Positions 52,395 through 63,934 of a DNA stretch of 64,000 bases are shown here, piece by piece. Under the pieces are notes generated by a model. That model was not told where the DNA came from, ran no database searches, and was given only the letters and a program-made list of their open reading frames with translations. Source of the stretch: Halalkalibacterium ligniniphilum (GTDB lineage: Bacteria > Bacillota > Bacilli > Bacillales > Bacillaceae_D); NCBI RefSeq assembly GCF_000334155.1, contig NZ_ANNK01000072.1:1-64000 (forward strand), in the 5' to 3' direction. The position numbers and the translations under genes were made by a program. Numbering within the stretch: position 1 is the first letter of the stretch; each line of letters opens with the position of its first letter.

Positions 52395-53135
52395 ATGAAT
52401 TTACTTGATAAACGTCATTCATTAGAAAAACATCATTTAAAGTCGTATCATAAAAGGGCTAAAAGATCGATACGCACCATTGCCATTCATCACAGTGGCA
52501 CAATTTCAGGGAGTGCAGAAGCCTTTGCGCGCTACCATGTCAATGAGTTAGATTGGCCAGGAATAGGCTATCACTATGTGATCGATAAAGCTGGACAAGT
52601 CAGCCTATGCAATGATTTAGAGGTGATTAGCTATCATGTAGGAAAGAGTAATCGTTCGGCTGTAGGAATCTGCTTAATCGGAGATTTTCGAACAGAGACG
52701 TTCGGGGGAGCTCAGCAAGATGCAGCACTTCAACTGCTTGGTCGTCTAATGGTTGAGTTAAGCATACCATTGACGCAAGTTTGGGGACATGCAGAGTATC
52801 CAGGCTATGCTTGGAAGCCGTGTCCATCAATCAATATGGAGTGGTTTAGGAAGCTGTTGTCAAATGAAAAAAGAGTGGTACGTGCTGGATTGCTAGGAGT
52901 TTCTAGCTTTCATGACGTTGAGAATGATGAGAGAAAAAGACGAGTTCTTCGTTTCGCTCAACCGATGATGCGAGGCGATGATGTTCGAAAGGTGCAAGAA
53001 AAAGTAGGGGCAAAGGTTGATGGTATTTATGGACCGGAAACAAGGCAGAAAGTACGTAAATTTCAACGAAACGAACAACTTTTCGTAGACGGTATTGTCG
53101 GTCCAGAAACATGGCGACGACTATTAAAGACGTAA
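52395..53135 (+). CDS. N-acetylmuramoyl-L-alanine amidase with peptidoglycan-binding domain
   Basis: 246 residues without a signal peptide. Amidase_2 domain (residues 25-155): IAIHHSGTISGSAEAFARYH (zinc His), GIGYHYVIDKAGQVSLCNDL, VGICLIGDF and GHAEYPGYAWKPCPSINMEW (second zinc site). PG_binding_1 domain (residues 188-246): RGDDVRKVQEKVGAKVDGIY GPETRQKVRKFQ. The lack of an export signal resembles phage endolysins such as XlyA/BlyA; mother-cell lysis or a domesticated endolysin are options. GGTGAGGTGAT precedes the ATG. Confidence 0.9.
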   Translation: MNLLDKRHSLEKHHLKSYHKRAKRSIRTIAIHHSGTISGSAEAFARYHVNELDWPGIGYHYVIDKAGQVSLCNDLEVISYHVGKSNRSAVGICLIGDFRTETFGGAQQDAALQLLGRLMVELSIPLTQVWGHAEYPGYAWKPCPSINMEWFRKLLSNEKRVVRAGLLGVSSFHDVENDERKRRVLRFAQPMMRGDDVRKVQEKVGAKVDGIYGPETRQKVRKFQRNEQLFVDGIVGPETWRRLLKT

Positions 53136-53242
53136 AAATCTCTTAAGAGCAAGCATGCTATGATTTTAAATGGATAATATCATAAGTATTTTTGTCGATT
53201 GTTCATTATAATAAGAGGAGAAGTCAACAGTGGGGGTGTCAG

Positions 53243-53905
53243 ATGAAAAAACAATTTGCTGTCATTGGCTTAGGTCGATTTGGGGGAAGTGTATGTCGTG
53301 CATTAATAGAGCAAGGAATGGAAGTAATGGCTATTGACGTGGATGAATCGCGTGTTAATGAATTTCGTGATATTGCAACGCATGCCGTTGTCGCTAATAC
53401 GACAGATGAGAATGTTTTAAAAAATTTAGGAATACGGAACTTTGACCGAGTGATTGTTGCCATTGGTGATAACATTCAAGCGAGTATTTTAACGACATTA
53501 ATTCTCGGTGAACTAGGGGTTAAGCATATAACGGTAAAAGCACAAAATGATTACCATGAAAAAGTTTTGAATAAAATTGGTGCTGAGCAAATTGTCCATC
53601 CTGAGCGAGATATGGGGGTACGGATTGCCCATCATCTCGTTTCCAAAAATGTTCTTGATTATTTAGAGCTCTCAGATGAATATAGCATTATTGAGCTCAT
53701 TGTTGGACAAAAAATGGATGGTAAGACGTTAATTGAGCTAGATATTCGTGCGAAATATGGCTGTAGTGTGCTGGCAATTAAGCGAGGGTCAGATATCATT
53801 GTATCTCCACAAGCAAGCGAAGAAATTCAACGTGGTGATATTTTAATCGTCATTGGCGCAGATCGTGACATGAACCGCTTTGAACAGCAAATGGTTGATG
53901 AATAA
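53243..53905 (+). CDS. ktrC: Ktr potassium-uptake regulatory subunit
   Basis: 220 residues from ATG 53243 with GGGGGTG. RCK_N domain: FAVIGLGRFGGSVCRALIEQ (GxGxxG) and MAIDVDESRVNEF binding NAD/ATP, ILTTLILGELGVKHITVKAQ; RCK_C/TrkA_C domain from about 135. It gates a KtrB/KtrD-type K+ channel; c-di-AMP binding at the RCK_C domain is known for KtrC. Its place before rnjA is the same as in B. subtilis. Confidence 0.93.
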   Translation: MKKQFAVIGLGRFGGSVCRALIEQGMEVMAIDVDESRVNEFRDIATHAVVANTTDENVLKNLGIRNFDRVIVAIGDNIQASILTTLILGELGVKHITVKAQNDYHEKVLNKIGAEQIVHPERDMGVRIAHHLVSKNVLDYLELSDEYSIIELIVGQKMDGKTLIELDIRAKYGCSVLAIKRGSDIIVSPQASEEIQRGDILIVIGADRDMNRFEQQMVDE

Positions 53906-53909
53906 AAAA

Positions 53910-53935
53910 AGAGCCCCTAGAGGCTCTTTTTTTAA
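53910..53935. terminator. Terminator of ktrC
   Basis: Stem AGAGCC / GGCTCT, loop CCTAGA, T run of seven and A run on the other side. Confidence 0.9.
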
Positions 53936-54000
53936 AAAACGATATAGAAAGAAGACCATGTCAAGGGCTATCTATCTAGCTGTAGATACCCAACTCAGCC

Positions 54001-54050
54001 TACAAAAAATGTTTTCTAGTCAGAGAAGTATCAAGCGCTTGTCTCTGCTA
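54001..54050 (-). terminator. Terminator of rnjA
   Basis: On the minus strand, TAGCAGAGA and TCTCTGACTA enclose the inner palindrome CAAGCGCTTG, followed by GAAAACATTTTTTG. Confidence 0.65.
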
Positions 54051-54076
54051 GGAGGCGCCTTTCTATTCAACATAAA

Positions 54077-55744
54077 TTAAACTTCCATAATAATTGGTAA
54101 AATCATTGGTTTACGTTTCGTACGCTCGTATAAAAAAGGTCCGAGTAAGTCTGTAATTTCATTTTTAATTTCAGACCACTGTGTTGTTTTTCGTTCCATC
54201 ACTTCATTCAAATGTTTTGCGAGAAGCTGCTGTGCTTCCTGAATGAGATCTCCTGATTCGCGCATATAGACAAACCCACGAGAAATAATATCAGGTCCTG
54301 CTGATACCTTGAATTCCTTCATGTCCAAGCTCACAACAACGACGACAAGTCCTTCCTCTGATAAAATCCGTCGATCGCGGAGGACGATATTCCCAATATC
54401 GCCAATCCCGTTTCCATCAACATAAACGGAACCAGAAGGGATTTTTCCAACAATTCCTGCTTCTTCAGGATGCAAGGCAAGCACATCCCCATTGTCCATT
54501 ACAAAGCAGTTTTCTTCAGGGACCCCGCAGTCTTGCGCAAGCTTCGTATGCATTTTTAACATACGGTACTCACCGTGAATCGGCATAAAGTATTTCGGCT
54601 TAATTAACCGAAGCATCAACTTTTGTTCTTCTTGACCACCATGACCAGACGTATGAATATCGCTTAATGGACCATGAATGACGTTTGCTCCTGCACGATA
54701 AAGTTGGTTGATTGTCTTGCTTACGCTTAACGTATTTCCAGGAATGGGTGAGGATGAAAAGACGACTGTATCTCCAGGAATAATTTGAATTTGCCGATGC
54801 GTTCCATTTGCGATCCGGGATAACGCAGCCATCGGTTCACCTTGTGAGCCTGTACACAAAATCGTTATTTGTGTATCTGGCAGCTTGTTCAGCTGAGACG
54901 TCTCGATAAATGTATTTTTAGGAGCGCGAATGTACCCAAGTTCTTGACCGATTGTAATCGCTGACTCCATGCTTCGTCCAAAGACAGCGATTTTCCGGTT
55001 ATGTCTTACAGCAGCTTCAACAACTTGCTGAAGGCGATGTATATTTGATGCAAAGGTCGCGAAGATAATACGACCTTCCACTTTGTGGAAAATCGAAGCA
55101 ATACTTTCGCCGACTCGTCGTTCTGACATGGTGAATTCAGGAATTTCACTGTTTGTACTATCAGATAATAAACAGAGAACCCCTTCTTCACCAATTCGTG
55201 CCATTTTTGTTAAGTTGGCAGGCTCGCCTACAGGCGTAAAGTCAAATTTAAAATCACCTGTATGGACGATATTTCCTGGAGGTGTTTTCACAACAATTCC
55301 ATAGGAATCTGGAATGCTATGCGTCGTCCTGAAAAAGGTGACGGAGGTTTTTGCAAATTTAACCACTTGATCCTCATGAATTTCATGAAGCTTTGCTTTT
55401 CTTATTAATCCGTGTTCTTCTAGCTTTCCTTTTAATAAACCTAAGGCTAATTTCCCACCGTAAATCGGTACATTAATTTCTCGAAGTAAATAAGGAATTC
55501 CGCCAATATGGTCTTCATGTCCATGGGTAATAAAAAGGCCTTTAATTTTGTCTTCATTTTTTACTAAGTACGAGTAATCAGGAATGACATAATCTATCCC
55601 TAATAGCTCATCTTCAGGAAATTTAATTCCTGCATCAATTAAAATAATTTCATCTTGAAATTGAACAGCATAGGTATTTTTTCCGATCTCACCTAAACCA
55701 CCTAAGGCATACACTGCGGTCTGATTATTTTTCATTTGCTTCAT
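54077..55744 (-). CDS. rnjA: Ribonuclease J1
   Basis: 555 residues, the same length as B. subtilis RNase J1. Metallo-beta-lactamase core with [32 protein letters not shown] and SDSTNSE; beta-CASP part [16 protein letters not shown] and [40 protein letters not shown] and [13 protein letters not shown]-terminal domain ending [12 protein letters not shown]. It is a 5'-3' exo- and endoribonuclease in RNA turnover. It forms an operon with rpoY, from which it is separated by five bases. Confidence 0.98.
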   Translation of the reverse strand: MKQMKNNQTAVYALGGLGEIGKNTYAVQFQDEIILIDAGIKFPEDELLGIDYVIPDYSYLVKNEDKIKGLFITHGHEDHIGGIPYLLREINVPIYGGKLALGLLKGKLEEHGLIRKAKLHEIHEDQVVKFAKTSVTFFRTTHSIPDSYGIVVKTPPGNIVHTGDFKFDFTPVGEPANLTKMARIGEEGVLCLLSDSTNSEIPEFTMSERRVGESIASIFHKVEGRIIFATFASNIHRLQQVVEAAVRHNRKIAVFGRSMESAITIGQELGYIRAPKNTFIETSQLNKLPDTQITILCTGSQGEPMAALSRIANGTHRQIQIIPGDTVVFSSSPIPGNTLSVSKTINQLYRAGANVIHGPLSDIHTSGHGGQEEQKLMLRLIKPKYFMPIHGEYRMLKMHTKLAQDCGVPEENCFVMDNGDVLALHPEEAGIVGKIPSGSVYVDGNGIGDIGNIVLRDRRILSEEGLVVVVVSLDMKEFKVSAGPDIISRGFVYMRESGDLIQEAQQLLAKHLNEVMERKTTQWSEIKNEITDLLGPFLYERTKRKPMILPIIMEV

Positions 55745-55749
55745 ATTGG

Positions 55750-55959
55750 TTACACGTTCTCCACTTTAAAATTTTCTTTTTGTTGCTCATACAATAAATG
55801 GTCACCGGTAATAGGTGTGACGAATTCGATGTTATAGTGACGATCAGCAAGCTTTTTCCGAACATCAGCTTCGTTTTCCCCTTCTATATATATTGTTTTC
55901 GTGTTTTCACGCACAGGTACCTGTGAAAAATTTTCTTGATAAAAAACTTTAAAAATCAT
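55750..55959 (-). CDS. rpoY: RNA polymerase epsilon subunit
   Basis: 69 residues, [20 protein letters not shown] and [20 protein letters not shown], as in RpoY (YkzG). It binds the RNA polymerase core of Firmicutes. AAGGAGAGG precedes the ATG; a TATAAT (minus strand, about 55993-55998) is the likely -10 for the rpoY-rnjA operon. Confidence 0.96.
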   Translation of the reverse strand: MIFKVFYQENFSQVPVRENTKTIYIEGENEADVRKKLADRHYNIEFVTPITGDHLLYEQQKENFKVENV

Positions 55960-56102
55960 GGTTTACCTCTCCTTAAACGATAATGATAGTTCCATTATAA
56001 AGGAAACATCACTTCTTTTCATGTTTTTCTTTAGAAGGGATAATGTAGCAGGCTCCGTATCATGATTCTTTGATGCTTGGTAATCGTGCTGCTCATCATT
56101 GG

Positions 56103-56243
56103 CTATTCTAATATCTTAGCCTGAATCAGTTGATTTAAACCTCGATTAAGCGATTTTTCGGTAATAAATTCAAGCAGCCTTTTACGATTTTCTTTCGTAA
56201 TTTGCGTAACATGCTGTTCACTCCTTTCATAATAAACAAGCAA
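56103..56243 (-). CDS. Possible small protein or gene relic
   Basis: From TTG 56243 the minus strand reads LLVYYERSEQHVTQITKENR and KRLLEFITEKSLNRGLNQLI. The composition is protein-like and helical, but no ribosome site suits this start. AAAGGAGTGA 20 bases later serves a different frame (ATG 56202, 25 codons, KLRKKIVKGCL-like). One of the two may be expressed, or both are debris. Confidence 0.3.
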   Translation of the reverse strand: MLVYYERSEQHVTQITKENRKRLLEFITEKSLNRGLNQLIQAKILE

Positions 56244-56473
56244 ATCCGATGATCTGATTAAAGGGTTTTACTTCATTTTTGAAACAGGGGAAGAATAAAA
56301 TCAAAAGGTGAGCATTTATTGTTCGATTTAAAAAGGGAACGATGATCAATTTTTTCCGAATAATAGAGTGTTCTTAGTATGTGTATATAGCAATAAATCG
56401 TGCGAGGAAATTATTGGGGGTTGAGCTGTGGGGTGTGAGGAAACGAAAATGGATTAATCATTTTTTTACAAAA

Positions 56474-56511
56474 CAAAAGACTGTTGAGAGAAGAACCCAA
56501 CAGTCTTTTGC
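56474..56511 (-). terminator. Terminator of def
   Basis: Perfect 13-bp stem CAAAAGACTGTTG / CAACAGTCTTTTG starting right at the deformylase stop; minus-strand tail TTTTGTAAAAAAA region. Confidence 0.8.
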
Positions 56512-57057
56512 TTACAATGGAGGAAGTTCCTGTTTTAATTTGTCTTTAAAGCCTTCTATTCGATCATAGAACATAATCCCATTTAAATGATCAATTTCGT
56601 GTTGAAAGACGATAGAGACAAGACCACGCAAACGAAGAGTGATTTCTTCTCCTTCAAGTGTCGTAGCCTTTACGGTTAATCGGGAATAGCGTGGAACAAT
56701 TCCTGGGATATCACGGTCGACAGAAAGACATCCTTCACCATTTTCTAAATGAGTAAGCTCGACAGAATGACTGATGATTTTTGGATTAAATAGTCCGAGA
56801 CTGTACTCCTGTTCTTGTTCATCTGTAACATGGACAGCGATCATTCGTTTGCTAATGCCGATTTGTGGAGCCGCCAGCCCGACGCCAGGACGTAATTGAT
56901 ATTTCTCAGCAATTTCAGGATCCTGGCTATTTATTAAAAACTCCAACATTTGTTGTAACGTTTTTTTATCTTCGTCAGATGCAGGTAAAGGTACTTCTTC
57001 TGCCACTTTTCTAAGCACAGGATCGCCTTCGCGTACGATGTCCTTCATTGTTAGCAT
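56512..57057 (-). CDS. def: Peptide deformylase
   Basis: 181 residues from ATG 57057 (AAAAGGAGTG). Motif 1 [15 protein letters not shown], motif 2 [11 protein letters not shown] with the metal Cys and motif 3 [18 protein letters not shown]. Removes the formyl group from nascent proteins. The longer, insertion-bearing form corresponds to B. subtilis YkrB (DefB). Confidence 0.96.
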   Translation of the reverse strand: MLTMKDIVREGDPVLRKVAEEVPLPASDEDKKTLQQMLEFLINSQDPEIAEKYQLRPGVGLAAPQIGISKRMIAVHVTDEQEQEYSLGLFNPKIISHSVELTHLENGEGCLSVDRDIPGIVPRYSRLTVKATTLEGEEITLRLRGLVSIVFQHEIDHLNGIMFYDRIEGFKDKLKQELPPL

Positions 57058-57128
57058 GGTTGGTTCACTCCTTTTCTTCTCTATAATAACTTTATGATGA
57101 ATAAAATCAAGGCTCAAGTTCAATTCAG

Positions 57129-57172
57129 AAATAAAAGAAAAAGACTCAAGTTAACAATGATGTTAACTTGAG
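57129..57172 (-). terminator. Terminator of the second YjcZ-family gene
   Basis: Perfect 11-bp stem CTCAAGTTAAC / GTTAACTTGAG; on the minus strand followed by TCTTTTTCTTTT. Confidence 0.85.
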
Positions 57173-57182
57173 CGTTTTAACA

Positions 57183-57359
57183 TTAGCAATGGCCGAATTT
57201 TGATGCTCCAACAATAATGAGAAGAATGAACAAGACGACTATTAAAGCAAATCCTCTACCGCAATGACGACCGTAATACCCTGCACCAGCAACAGGTGCA
57301 ACAGGTGCACCGTAGCCATAACCACAAGGGTCGTAACAACCATATCCGTGCCCGTACAT
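57183..57359 (-). CDS. YjcZ-family sporulation peptide with Gly/Tyr-rich head
   Basis: 58 residues from ATG 57359 after a full AAGGAGGT. N-terminal 35 residues are rich in Gly, Tyr and Cys ([20 protein letters not shown]), followed by the family helix [20 protein letters not shown] and a His-Cys end. The helix is nearly the same as in the short member at 24445. Probably a spore-associated membrane peptide. Confidence 0.88.
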   Translation of the reverse strand: MYGHGYGCYDPCGYGYGAPVAPVAGAGYYGRHCGRGFALIVVLFILLIIVGASKFGHC

Positions 57360-57656
57360 TGAACAGACCTCCTTTTTCTTTGGATCGCACCTTGTGCGAC
57401 TCACTAATACTTTATGCAGGACGGAAATAGATGGTTGGATGAATACCTATTTTTTCAAAATAACGAAACCATTCACCTAGGATTGGAAGACATATAATGT
57501 TGTGAAACATCATAGAATGTCCGTGGTAAGTAAGCAAAATCATATTTTTTATAAACCTAGGAACGTTGCCGCAAAAAGAAAAGCTGTTGTCATTTTGTGG
57601 ATTTTTGGATAGTGTTTAGTGGACGAGGTTAAACGGATAAAACAAGGAGGGAGACG

Positions 57657-58307
57657 GTGAGTGAGTTCAAAAAGATAGTTGGGATTTTGCTATTGATGGG
57701 TATGATGATAGGCTGTGCAAATACGGCATCGGAAGAGGTTTTTGTACATCTTGAGGAAGCGGTTGAGCTGGAAAATGCGTTTGCAGAACAACAGCAATTA
57801 CTTCTTAGTGCAGAAGAAAAAGAGCATGCATTGTACGAAGAGATGATTGCTCTTGGTATGGAAGCGTATGAAGAAATTGTAGAAAGGTCAAATGAAGCCA
57901 TTGCTTTAGTTGAGGAACGTCTACGAATCATGGATGTAGAAAAAGAAAGCATTGAAGCAAGTTACAAGGAGTTTCGTGAAGTTGAAGCATATGTTTCGGA
58001 AGTAGATGAAGGAGCACCACGAAATCAATTAAAGGTGCTTGTTGAAACGATGAGCAAGAGGTATGATCGGTATCAACTTTTATATACTAACTACAGGGAA
58101 GCAGCTGAGCTTGATCGGGCATTATATGAAATGCTGCAAGACAAAGAATTAACGATTGAAGCATTACAAAAACAAATTAATAAGGTGAATGAAAAATATG
58201 CAACGGTGGATGAACATAAAGAGGCATTCAACGAATTGACCAGAGCGTACAATGAAACGAAAAAAAGCTTTTATGAAGCTGCTAAGCTTGACGTCCTCTA
58301 TGAATAG
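57657..58307 (+). CDS. ykyA: YkyA-family lipoprotein
   Basis: 216 residues, GTG start with GGAGGGAG. Lipoprotein signal ending MMIGCANT (Cys 20). The mature protein is almost wholly charged helix (EEVFVHLEEAVELENAFAEQ ... KEHALYEEMIALGMEAYEEI ... LQKQINKVNEKYATVDEHKE), a coiled coil as in YkyA, the putative cell-wall-binding lipoprotein that precedes pdhA in B. subtilis as well. Confidence 0.9.
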   Translation: MSEFKKIVGILLLMGMMIGCANTASEEVFVHLEEAVELENAFAEQQQLLLSAEEKEHALYEEMIALGMEAYEEIVERSNEAIALVEERLRIMDVEKESIEASYKEFREVEAYVSEVDEGAPRNQLKVLVETMSKRYDRYQLLYTNYREAAELDRALYEMLQDKELTIEALQKQINKVNEKYATVDEHKEAFNELTRAYNETKKSFYEAAKLDVLYE

Positions 58308-58808
58308 GATGTGAAGCTTATTTGTTTGTCCTTGTTCATTATAAACCCAGCTAATTAAGGGTTGAACTGTATTAGTTTGTCTGCATTTTGATATATAACA
58401 GAATAAATTAAACTTGTGATATCTTGCACAAAGATACTTTGATGTTTGTAGATAAGACAAAAGGATTGACGAATTTGTCAGAGGTAAGGTAGACTAATTA
58501 TCGTAGGATAAATTGTATTACTTTTTTTGAAATATGACTAATACAGATGATGGAACTCTGTAAAGTCTATGCTGTGTAAGCAATGAGTGAAGCAGTATTT
58601 TGTGTTTGATTCACCTCAAGACGAAAGCATTTCAAATGAATCCATCGGTCTTGTTTAGAGATTTAACGATAAATCTCGGTTATGTAAGGGTGTTGAATGG
58701 GTATCCTATTTGAAGGAGTTTTTTCTGTTAGTCGTGAATCGTCAAAACACAACCGTTACTTAAAAGGTAGGTTAAATTTTGATAAGAGAAAGGAAGAGGT
58801 GAAGGTAA
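58308..58808. other. Long leader region upstream of pdhA
   Basis: About 500 bases. A promoter candidate lies at 58466-58495. If used, it gives a 5' leader of about 300 bases. I see small self-complementary stretches (58655-58680) but no known riboswitch. Confidence 0.5.
58466..58495 (+). promoter_or_regulatory. Candidate promoter of the pdh operon
   Basis: TTGACG, 18-base spacer, TAGACT. It is the best SigA-type match in the region, about 310 bases before pdhA. Confidence 0.5.
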
Positions 58809-59894
<1,086 letters not shown>

Positions 59895-59897
59895 CCA

Positions 59898-60875
59898 ATG
59901 GCACAATGGACTATGGCTCAAGCGATTACCGATGCAATGCGCAATGAGCTAAATAAGAATGAAGATGTTCTCGTATTTGGTGAAGACGTTGGTAAGAATG
60001 GCGGCGTATTCCGTGTAACAGAAAATCTACAAAAAGAATTTGGAGAAGATCGTGTATTTGATACACCTCTTGCTGAGTCAGGTATCGGTGGTTTGGCGAT
60101 TGGTCTTGCTTTAACAGGTCATCGTCCTGTTATGGAGATTCAATTCTTCGGCTTCGTGTTTGAAGTATTTGACTCGATCGCTGGTCAAATGTCACGCTGG
60201 CGTTTTCGTTCAGGGAATACTCAAACAATGCCAATTACAGTACGCTCACCTTTTGGTGGTGGGGTTAAAACACCTGAAATGCATGCAGATTCCCTAGAAG
60301 GTTTGATGGCTCAAACACCGGGTGTGAAAGTTGTTATTCCATCAAATCCGTATGATGCAAAAGGTCTTCTTATTTCTGCTATCCGTGATAATGACCCGGT
60401 TGTATTTCTTGAGCATATGAAGCTGTATCGTTCATTCCGTCAAGAAGTACCAGAGGAAGAGTATACGATTCCTCTTGGGAAAGCGGATATTAAGCGAGAA
60501 GGAAAAGATGTAACGATTATCGCTTATGGTGCAATGGTACAAGCCTCATTGAAGGCAGCAGAAGAGCTTGCTGAAGAGGGCATTGATGCGGAGGTTATCG
60601 ATTTAATGACAGTGAGTCCATTTGATGTGGAAACCGTTATCGCATCTGTGGAAAAAACAAGCCGCGCAATCGTTGTTCAAGAAGCTCAAAAACAAGCGGG
60701 TATCGCAGCAAATGTTGTAGCTGAAATTACAGAGCGAGCCATTCTTTCACTTGAAGCGCCTGTTTTACGTGTGACTTCACCTGACACGGTTTATCCGTTT
60801 GCTGCAGTTGAGGATTCTTGGCTTCCAAATCATAAAGACATCGTTGAAAAAGCAAAAGAAGTTGTAAACTTCTAA
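59898..60875 (+). CDS. pdhB: Pyruvate dehydrogenase E1 beta subunit
   Basis: 325 residues. [60 protein letters not shown], and [20 protein letters not shown]-type region, [20 protein letters not shown]. Partner of PdhA in the alpha2beta2 E1. Confidence 0.97.
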   Translation: MAQWTMAQAITDAMRNELNKNEDVLVFGEDVGKNGGVFRVTENLQKEFGEDRVFDTPLAESGIGGLAIGLALTGHRPVMEIQFFGFVFEVFDSIAGQMSRWRFRSGNTQTMPITVRSPFGGGVKTPEMHADSLEGLMAQTPGVKVVIPSNPYDAKGLLISAIRDNDPVVFLEHMKLYRSFRQEVPEEEYTIPLGKADIKREGKDVTIIAYGAMVQASLKAAEELAEEGIDAEVIDLMTVSPFDVETVIASVEKTSRAIVVQEAQKQAGIAANVVAEITERAILSLEAPVLRVTSPDTVYPFAAVEDSWLPNHKDIVEKAKEVVNF

Positions 60876-61100
60876 ACAACTGAAATGGATTGTCCTTGTT
60901 ATTTATACAAGGAAACGATTATGGAAAGGAAACTAACGACAATCTTTCTAGATGCTTTTGTGTAAACGAAGGTATGAGCAAACGTTTGAGTGAGGCAATC
61001 GACTTTAATGTCATGCGTTGTTTAAAACTTTTGTAGAAAGGTGTCGTTCTTTCCTTTTATGCAATAAGCTTTAGAGTTATAATAAAGGAGGCGCTTAGTT
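60876..61100 (+). promoter_or_regulatory. pdhB-pdhC spacer with hairpin and possible internal promoter
   Basis: A hairpin CCTTGTTATTTATACAAGG (60893-60912) follows pdhB. TATAAT at about 61078 stands just before AAAGGAGG and could serve as -10 of an internal promoter, although it would leave a very short leader. In B. subtilis pdhCD also has its own promoter. Confidence 0.45.
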
Positions 61101-62402
61101 TTGGCTTACGAATATAAACTGCCTGAAGTTGGTGAAGGGATTCACGAAGGCGAGATTGTAAAATGGTTTGTAAAACCAGGAGACGAAGTAAAAGAAGATG
61201 ATATTTTACTTGAAATTCAAAACGACAAATCGGTTGTTGAGCTTCCATCTCCAGTCGATGGAAAAATCCTTGAAATAAAAGTTGAAGAGGGAACGGTCAG
61301 TGTTGTAGGTGATGTCCTTCTTACAATTGATACGGGTGAGGAATCAGCTGAAAGCTCTGATGCAGAAAGCAATGATAAACAGGAAGAGGCTTCTTCTGAA
61401 GAAAAGAAAAAAGAAACGTCTAAGGTGAAAGCTGCTTCAGCACCAGAAAAAGAAGATAACGAGGAAATAGCTGGAAATCGTGTCATTGCCATGCCTTCTG
61501 TTCGTAAATACGCTCGTGAAAAAGGCGTTAACATCCAAAGCGTACAAGGTTCTGGAAAGAACGGACGTATCGTGAAGAATGACATTGATGCATACTTGTC
61601 TGGTGATCAAAAGGTAGAGAACGCTGAAGAAGTAACTGGTCAAGAATCAGCTGAAGAAACAAAATCAGTTCAACCAGCAGCATCAGCCGTATCAAGTGAA
61701 CAGCTTGAAGAGCGCGTTCCACTTAAAGGAATTCGCAAAGCGATTGCCAAAGCAATGGTTAACTCAAAACATACGGCACCACACGTGACACACCTTGACG
61801 AAGTAGAAGTATCAGCACTTGTTGCTCACCGCAAACAGTATAAGCAAATTGCTGCTGAGCAAGGAACAAAGCTTACGTACTTGCCTTATGTTGTCAAAGC
61901 CTTAACATCAGCTCTTCGCAAGTATCCAGCATTGAACGCATCAATTGATGACGATGCCCAAGAAATTGTCTACAAAAAGTACTTTAACATCGGTATCGCT
62001 GCTGATACGGATCAAGGTCTTGTCGTACCTGTTGTAAAAGATGCAGACCGCAAATCAATTTTCGCCCTGGCAGATGAAATCAATGAGCTAGCTGTAAAAG
62101 CGCGTGATGGTAAGTTAAGCGGTGCTGAAATGAAAGGCGGATCTGCTACAATTTCTAACCTTGGCTCGGCAGGTGGACAATGGTTCACACCTATCATTAA
62201 CCACCCTGAAGTCATGATTTTAGGAATCGGACGCATTGAAGAAAAGCCGGTTGTGAGAAATGGAGAAATTGTCATAGCGCCAATGCTCGCTCTATCCATT
62301 AGCTATGACCACCGCCTTGTTGACGGTGTGACAGCACAAAACGCACTCAATCAAGTGAAACGCTTGCTAAACGATCCACAATTACTGTTAATGGAGGGGT
62401 AA
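61101..62402 (+). CDS. pdhC: Dihydrolipoyl acetyltransferase (PDH E2)
   Basis: 433 residues, TTG start with AAAGGAGG nine bases upstream. One lipoyl domain (residues 1-77) with the lipoylated Lys in [12 protein letters not shown]; Glu/Ser/Lys-rich linker; peripheral-subunit-binding domain ([32 protein letters not shown]); catalytic domain (residues 200-433) with [18 protein letters not shown] carrying the active His. Forms the icosahedral core of the complex. Confidence 0.97.
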   Translation: MAYEYKLPEVGEGIHEGEIVKWFVKPGDEVKEDDILLEIQNDKSVVELPSPVDGKILEIKVEEGTVSVVGDVLLTIDTGEESAESSDAESNDKQEEASSEEKKKETSKVKAASAPEKEDNEEIAGNRVIAMPSVRKYAREKGVNIQSVQGSGKNGRIVKNDIDAYLSGDQKVENAEEVTGQESAEETKSVQPAASAVSSEQLEERVPLKGIRKAIAKAMVNSKHTAPHVTHLDEVEVSALVAHRKQYKQIAAEQGTKLTYLPYVVKALTSALRKYPALNASIDDDAQEIVYKKYFNIGIAADTDQGLVVPVVKDADRKSIFALADEINELAVKARDGKLSGAEMKGGSATISNLGSAGGQWFTPIINHPEVMILGIGRIEEKPVVRNGEIVIAPMLALSISYDHRLVDGVTAQNALNQVKRLLNDPQLLLMEG

Positions 62403-62405
62403 CAC

Positions 62406-63815
62406 ATGGTTGTCGGGGATTTCGCAAATGAAGTAGACACACTGGTCATTGGTTCTGGCCCAGGGGGCTATGTTGCAGCAATTCGTGCAGCACAGCTTGG
62501 ACAAAAGGTAACGATTGTTGAGAAAGATACACTTGGCGGGGTTTGTTTAAATGTTGGTTGTATCCCATCAAAAGCATTGATTTCTGCAGGACATCGTTAT
62601 CATCATGCAAAGCACTCAGATGATATGGGGATTGTCGCTGAAAATGTTTCCGTAAACTTTGAAAAGGTTCAAGAGTGGAAAGCTTCTGTTGTGAAGAAGC
62701 TAACTGGTGGCGTAGAAGGCTTACTTAAAGGGAATAAAGTCGAAATTGTAAAAGGAGAGGCTTACTTCTCTTCTGAAGATTCTGTTCGGATTATGGACGA
62801 CAAGAGCTCATCAACGTACAAGTTCAAGAATTGTATTATTGCTACAGGGTCGAGCCCGATTGAACTTCCGAGCTTCAAATATTCAGATCGCGTTATTAAC
62901 TCAACAGGTGCTCTTGCACTTAAAGAAATACCAAAGAAAATGGTTGTCATCGGTGGCGGCTACATTGGTATCGAGCTTACAGGTGCATTTTCCAATCTAG
63001 GTACAGAAGTTGTTGTTCTTGAAGGTGGAAAACAAATTCTTCCTGGATTTGAAAAGCAAATGGCGAAGCTTGTTGAGCGTAAGTTAAAGAAAAATGGCGT
63101 AGCCTTCCATACAGATGCGATGGCAAAAGGTGTTGAAGAAACTGACACTGGTGTCAAAGTAACTGCTGAGATAAAAGGGAAAGAAGAAGTTATCGAAGCT
63201 GATTACGTGCTTGTTACAGTCGGTCGTAAGCCGAACACTGAAGAAATCGGTCTTGAAGGAATTGGCATTGAGCTAACAGAAAAAGGTCTAATTAAAGTAG
63301 ATAAACAATGTCGTACGAGCGTTAAAAATATTTTTGCGATTGGTGACATTGTTGAAGGTCCTGCTCTTGCTCACAAAGCATCCTACGAAGGAAAAGTTGC
63401 TGCTGAAGCAATTGCAGGAGAAGCATCTGAAGTTGACTACTTAGCGATTCCGGCTGTTGTATTCTCTGATCCTGAACTTGCAACAGTAGGCTACACAGAA
63501 GCAGAAGCGAAAGAAGCTGGCTATGATGTGGTTGCTTCGAAATTTCCTTTTGCAGCAAATGGACGTGCGTTGTCACTTAACGATTCTGATGGCTTCTTAA
63601 AGCTAATTACTCGTAAAGAAGACGGTCTTGTCCTAGGTGCTCAAATTGCAGGACCTAGTGCATCTGATATGATTGCTGAGATCGGCTTGGCAATTGAGAC
63701 AGGCATGACAGCAGAGGATATTGCGTTAACGATTCATGCGCACCCTTCTTTAGGTGAGATCACTATGGAAGCTGCTGAAGTTGCGTTAGGCACACCGATT
63801 CATATTGTAAAGTAA
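62406..63815 (+). CDS. pdhD: Dihydrolipoyl dehydrogenase (E3)
   Basis: 469 residues. FAD motif [19 protein letters not shown], redox disulfide [19 protein letters not shown] motif [23 protein letters not shown]-binding [17 protein letters not shown] and catalytic His in [14 protein letters not shown]. Reoxidises E2 dihydrolipoyl groups. Last gene of the operon. Confidence 0.98.
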   Translation: MVVGDFANEVDTLVIGSGPGGYVAAIRAAQLGQKVTIVEKDTLGGVCLNVGCIPSKALISAGHRYHHAKHSDDMGIVAENVSVNFEKVQEWKASVVKKLTGGVEGLLKGNKVEIVKGEAYFSSEDSVRIMDDKSSSTYKFKNCIIATGSSPIELPSFKYSDRVINSTGALALKEIPKKMVVIGGGYIGIELTGAFSNLGTEVVVLEGGKQILPGFEKQMAKLVERKLKKNGVAFHTDAMAKGVEETDTGVKVTAEIKGKEEVIEADYVLVTVGRKPNTEEIGLEGIGIELTEKGLIKVDKQCRTSVKNIFAIGDIVEGPALAHKASYEGKVAAEAIAGEASEVDYLAIPAVVFSDPELATVGYTEAEAKEAGYDVVASKFPFAANGRALSLNDSDGFLKLITRKEDGLVLGAQIAGPSASDMIAEIGLAIETGMTAEDIALTIHAHPSLGEITMEAAEVALGTPIHIVK

Positions 63816-63828
63816 TGGATTTTATAAA

Positions 63829-63863
63829 AAGCTGCTGAGAATTGCTCAGCAGCTTTTTATTTT
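63829..63863 (+). terminator. Terminator of the pdh operon
   Basis: Perfect stem AGCTGCTGAG / CTCAGCAGCT with a five-base loop and TTTTATTTT. Confidence 0.95.
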
Positions 63864-63934
63864 ACAAAAACACAAGGATCTTGTATTTTTCTTGCACCCT
63901 GAAAAAAAGGGCTTTTATACAGTATAATTCACAC

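Larger units (their letters stand above)
55960..56511. other. Intergenic region in place of ykrA
   Basis: In B. subtilis ykrA stands here. I see only the rpoY promoter, a doubtful small frame (56103-56243) and the def terminator. No HAD hydrolase remnant is recognisable. Confidence 0.5.

Noticed and set aside
56381-56569. 62-residue open frame
   Set aside because: It runs through the def terminator and into the end of def on the other strand.
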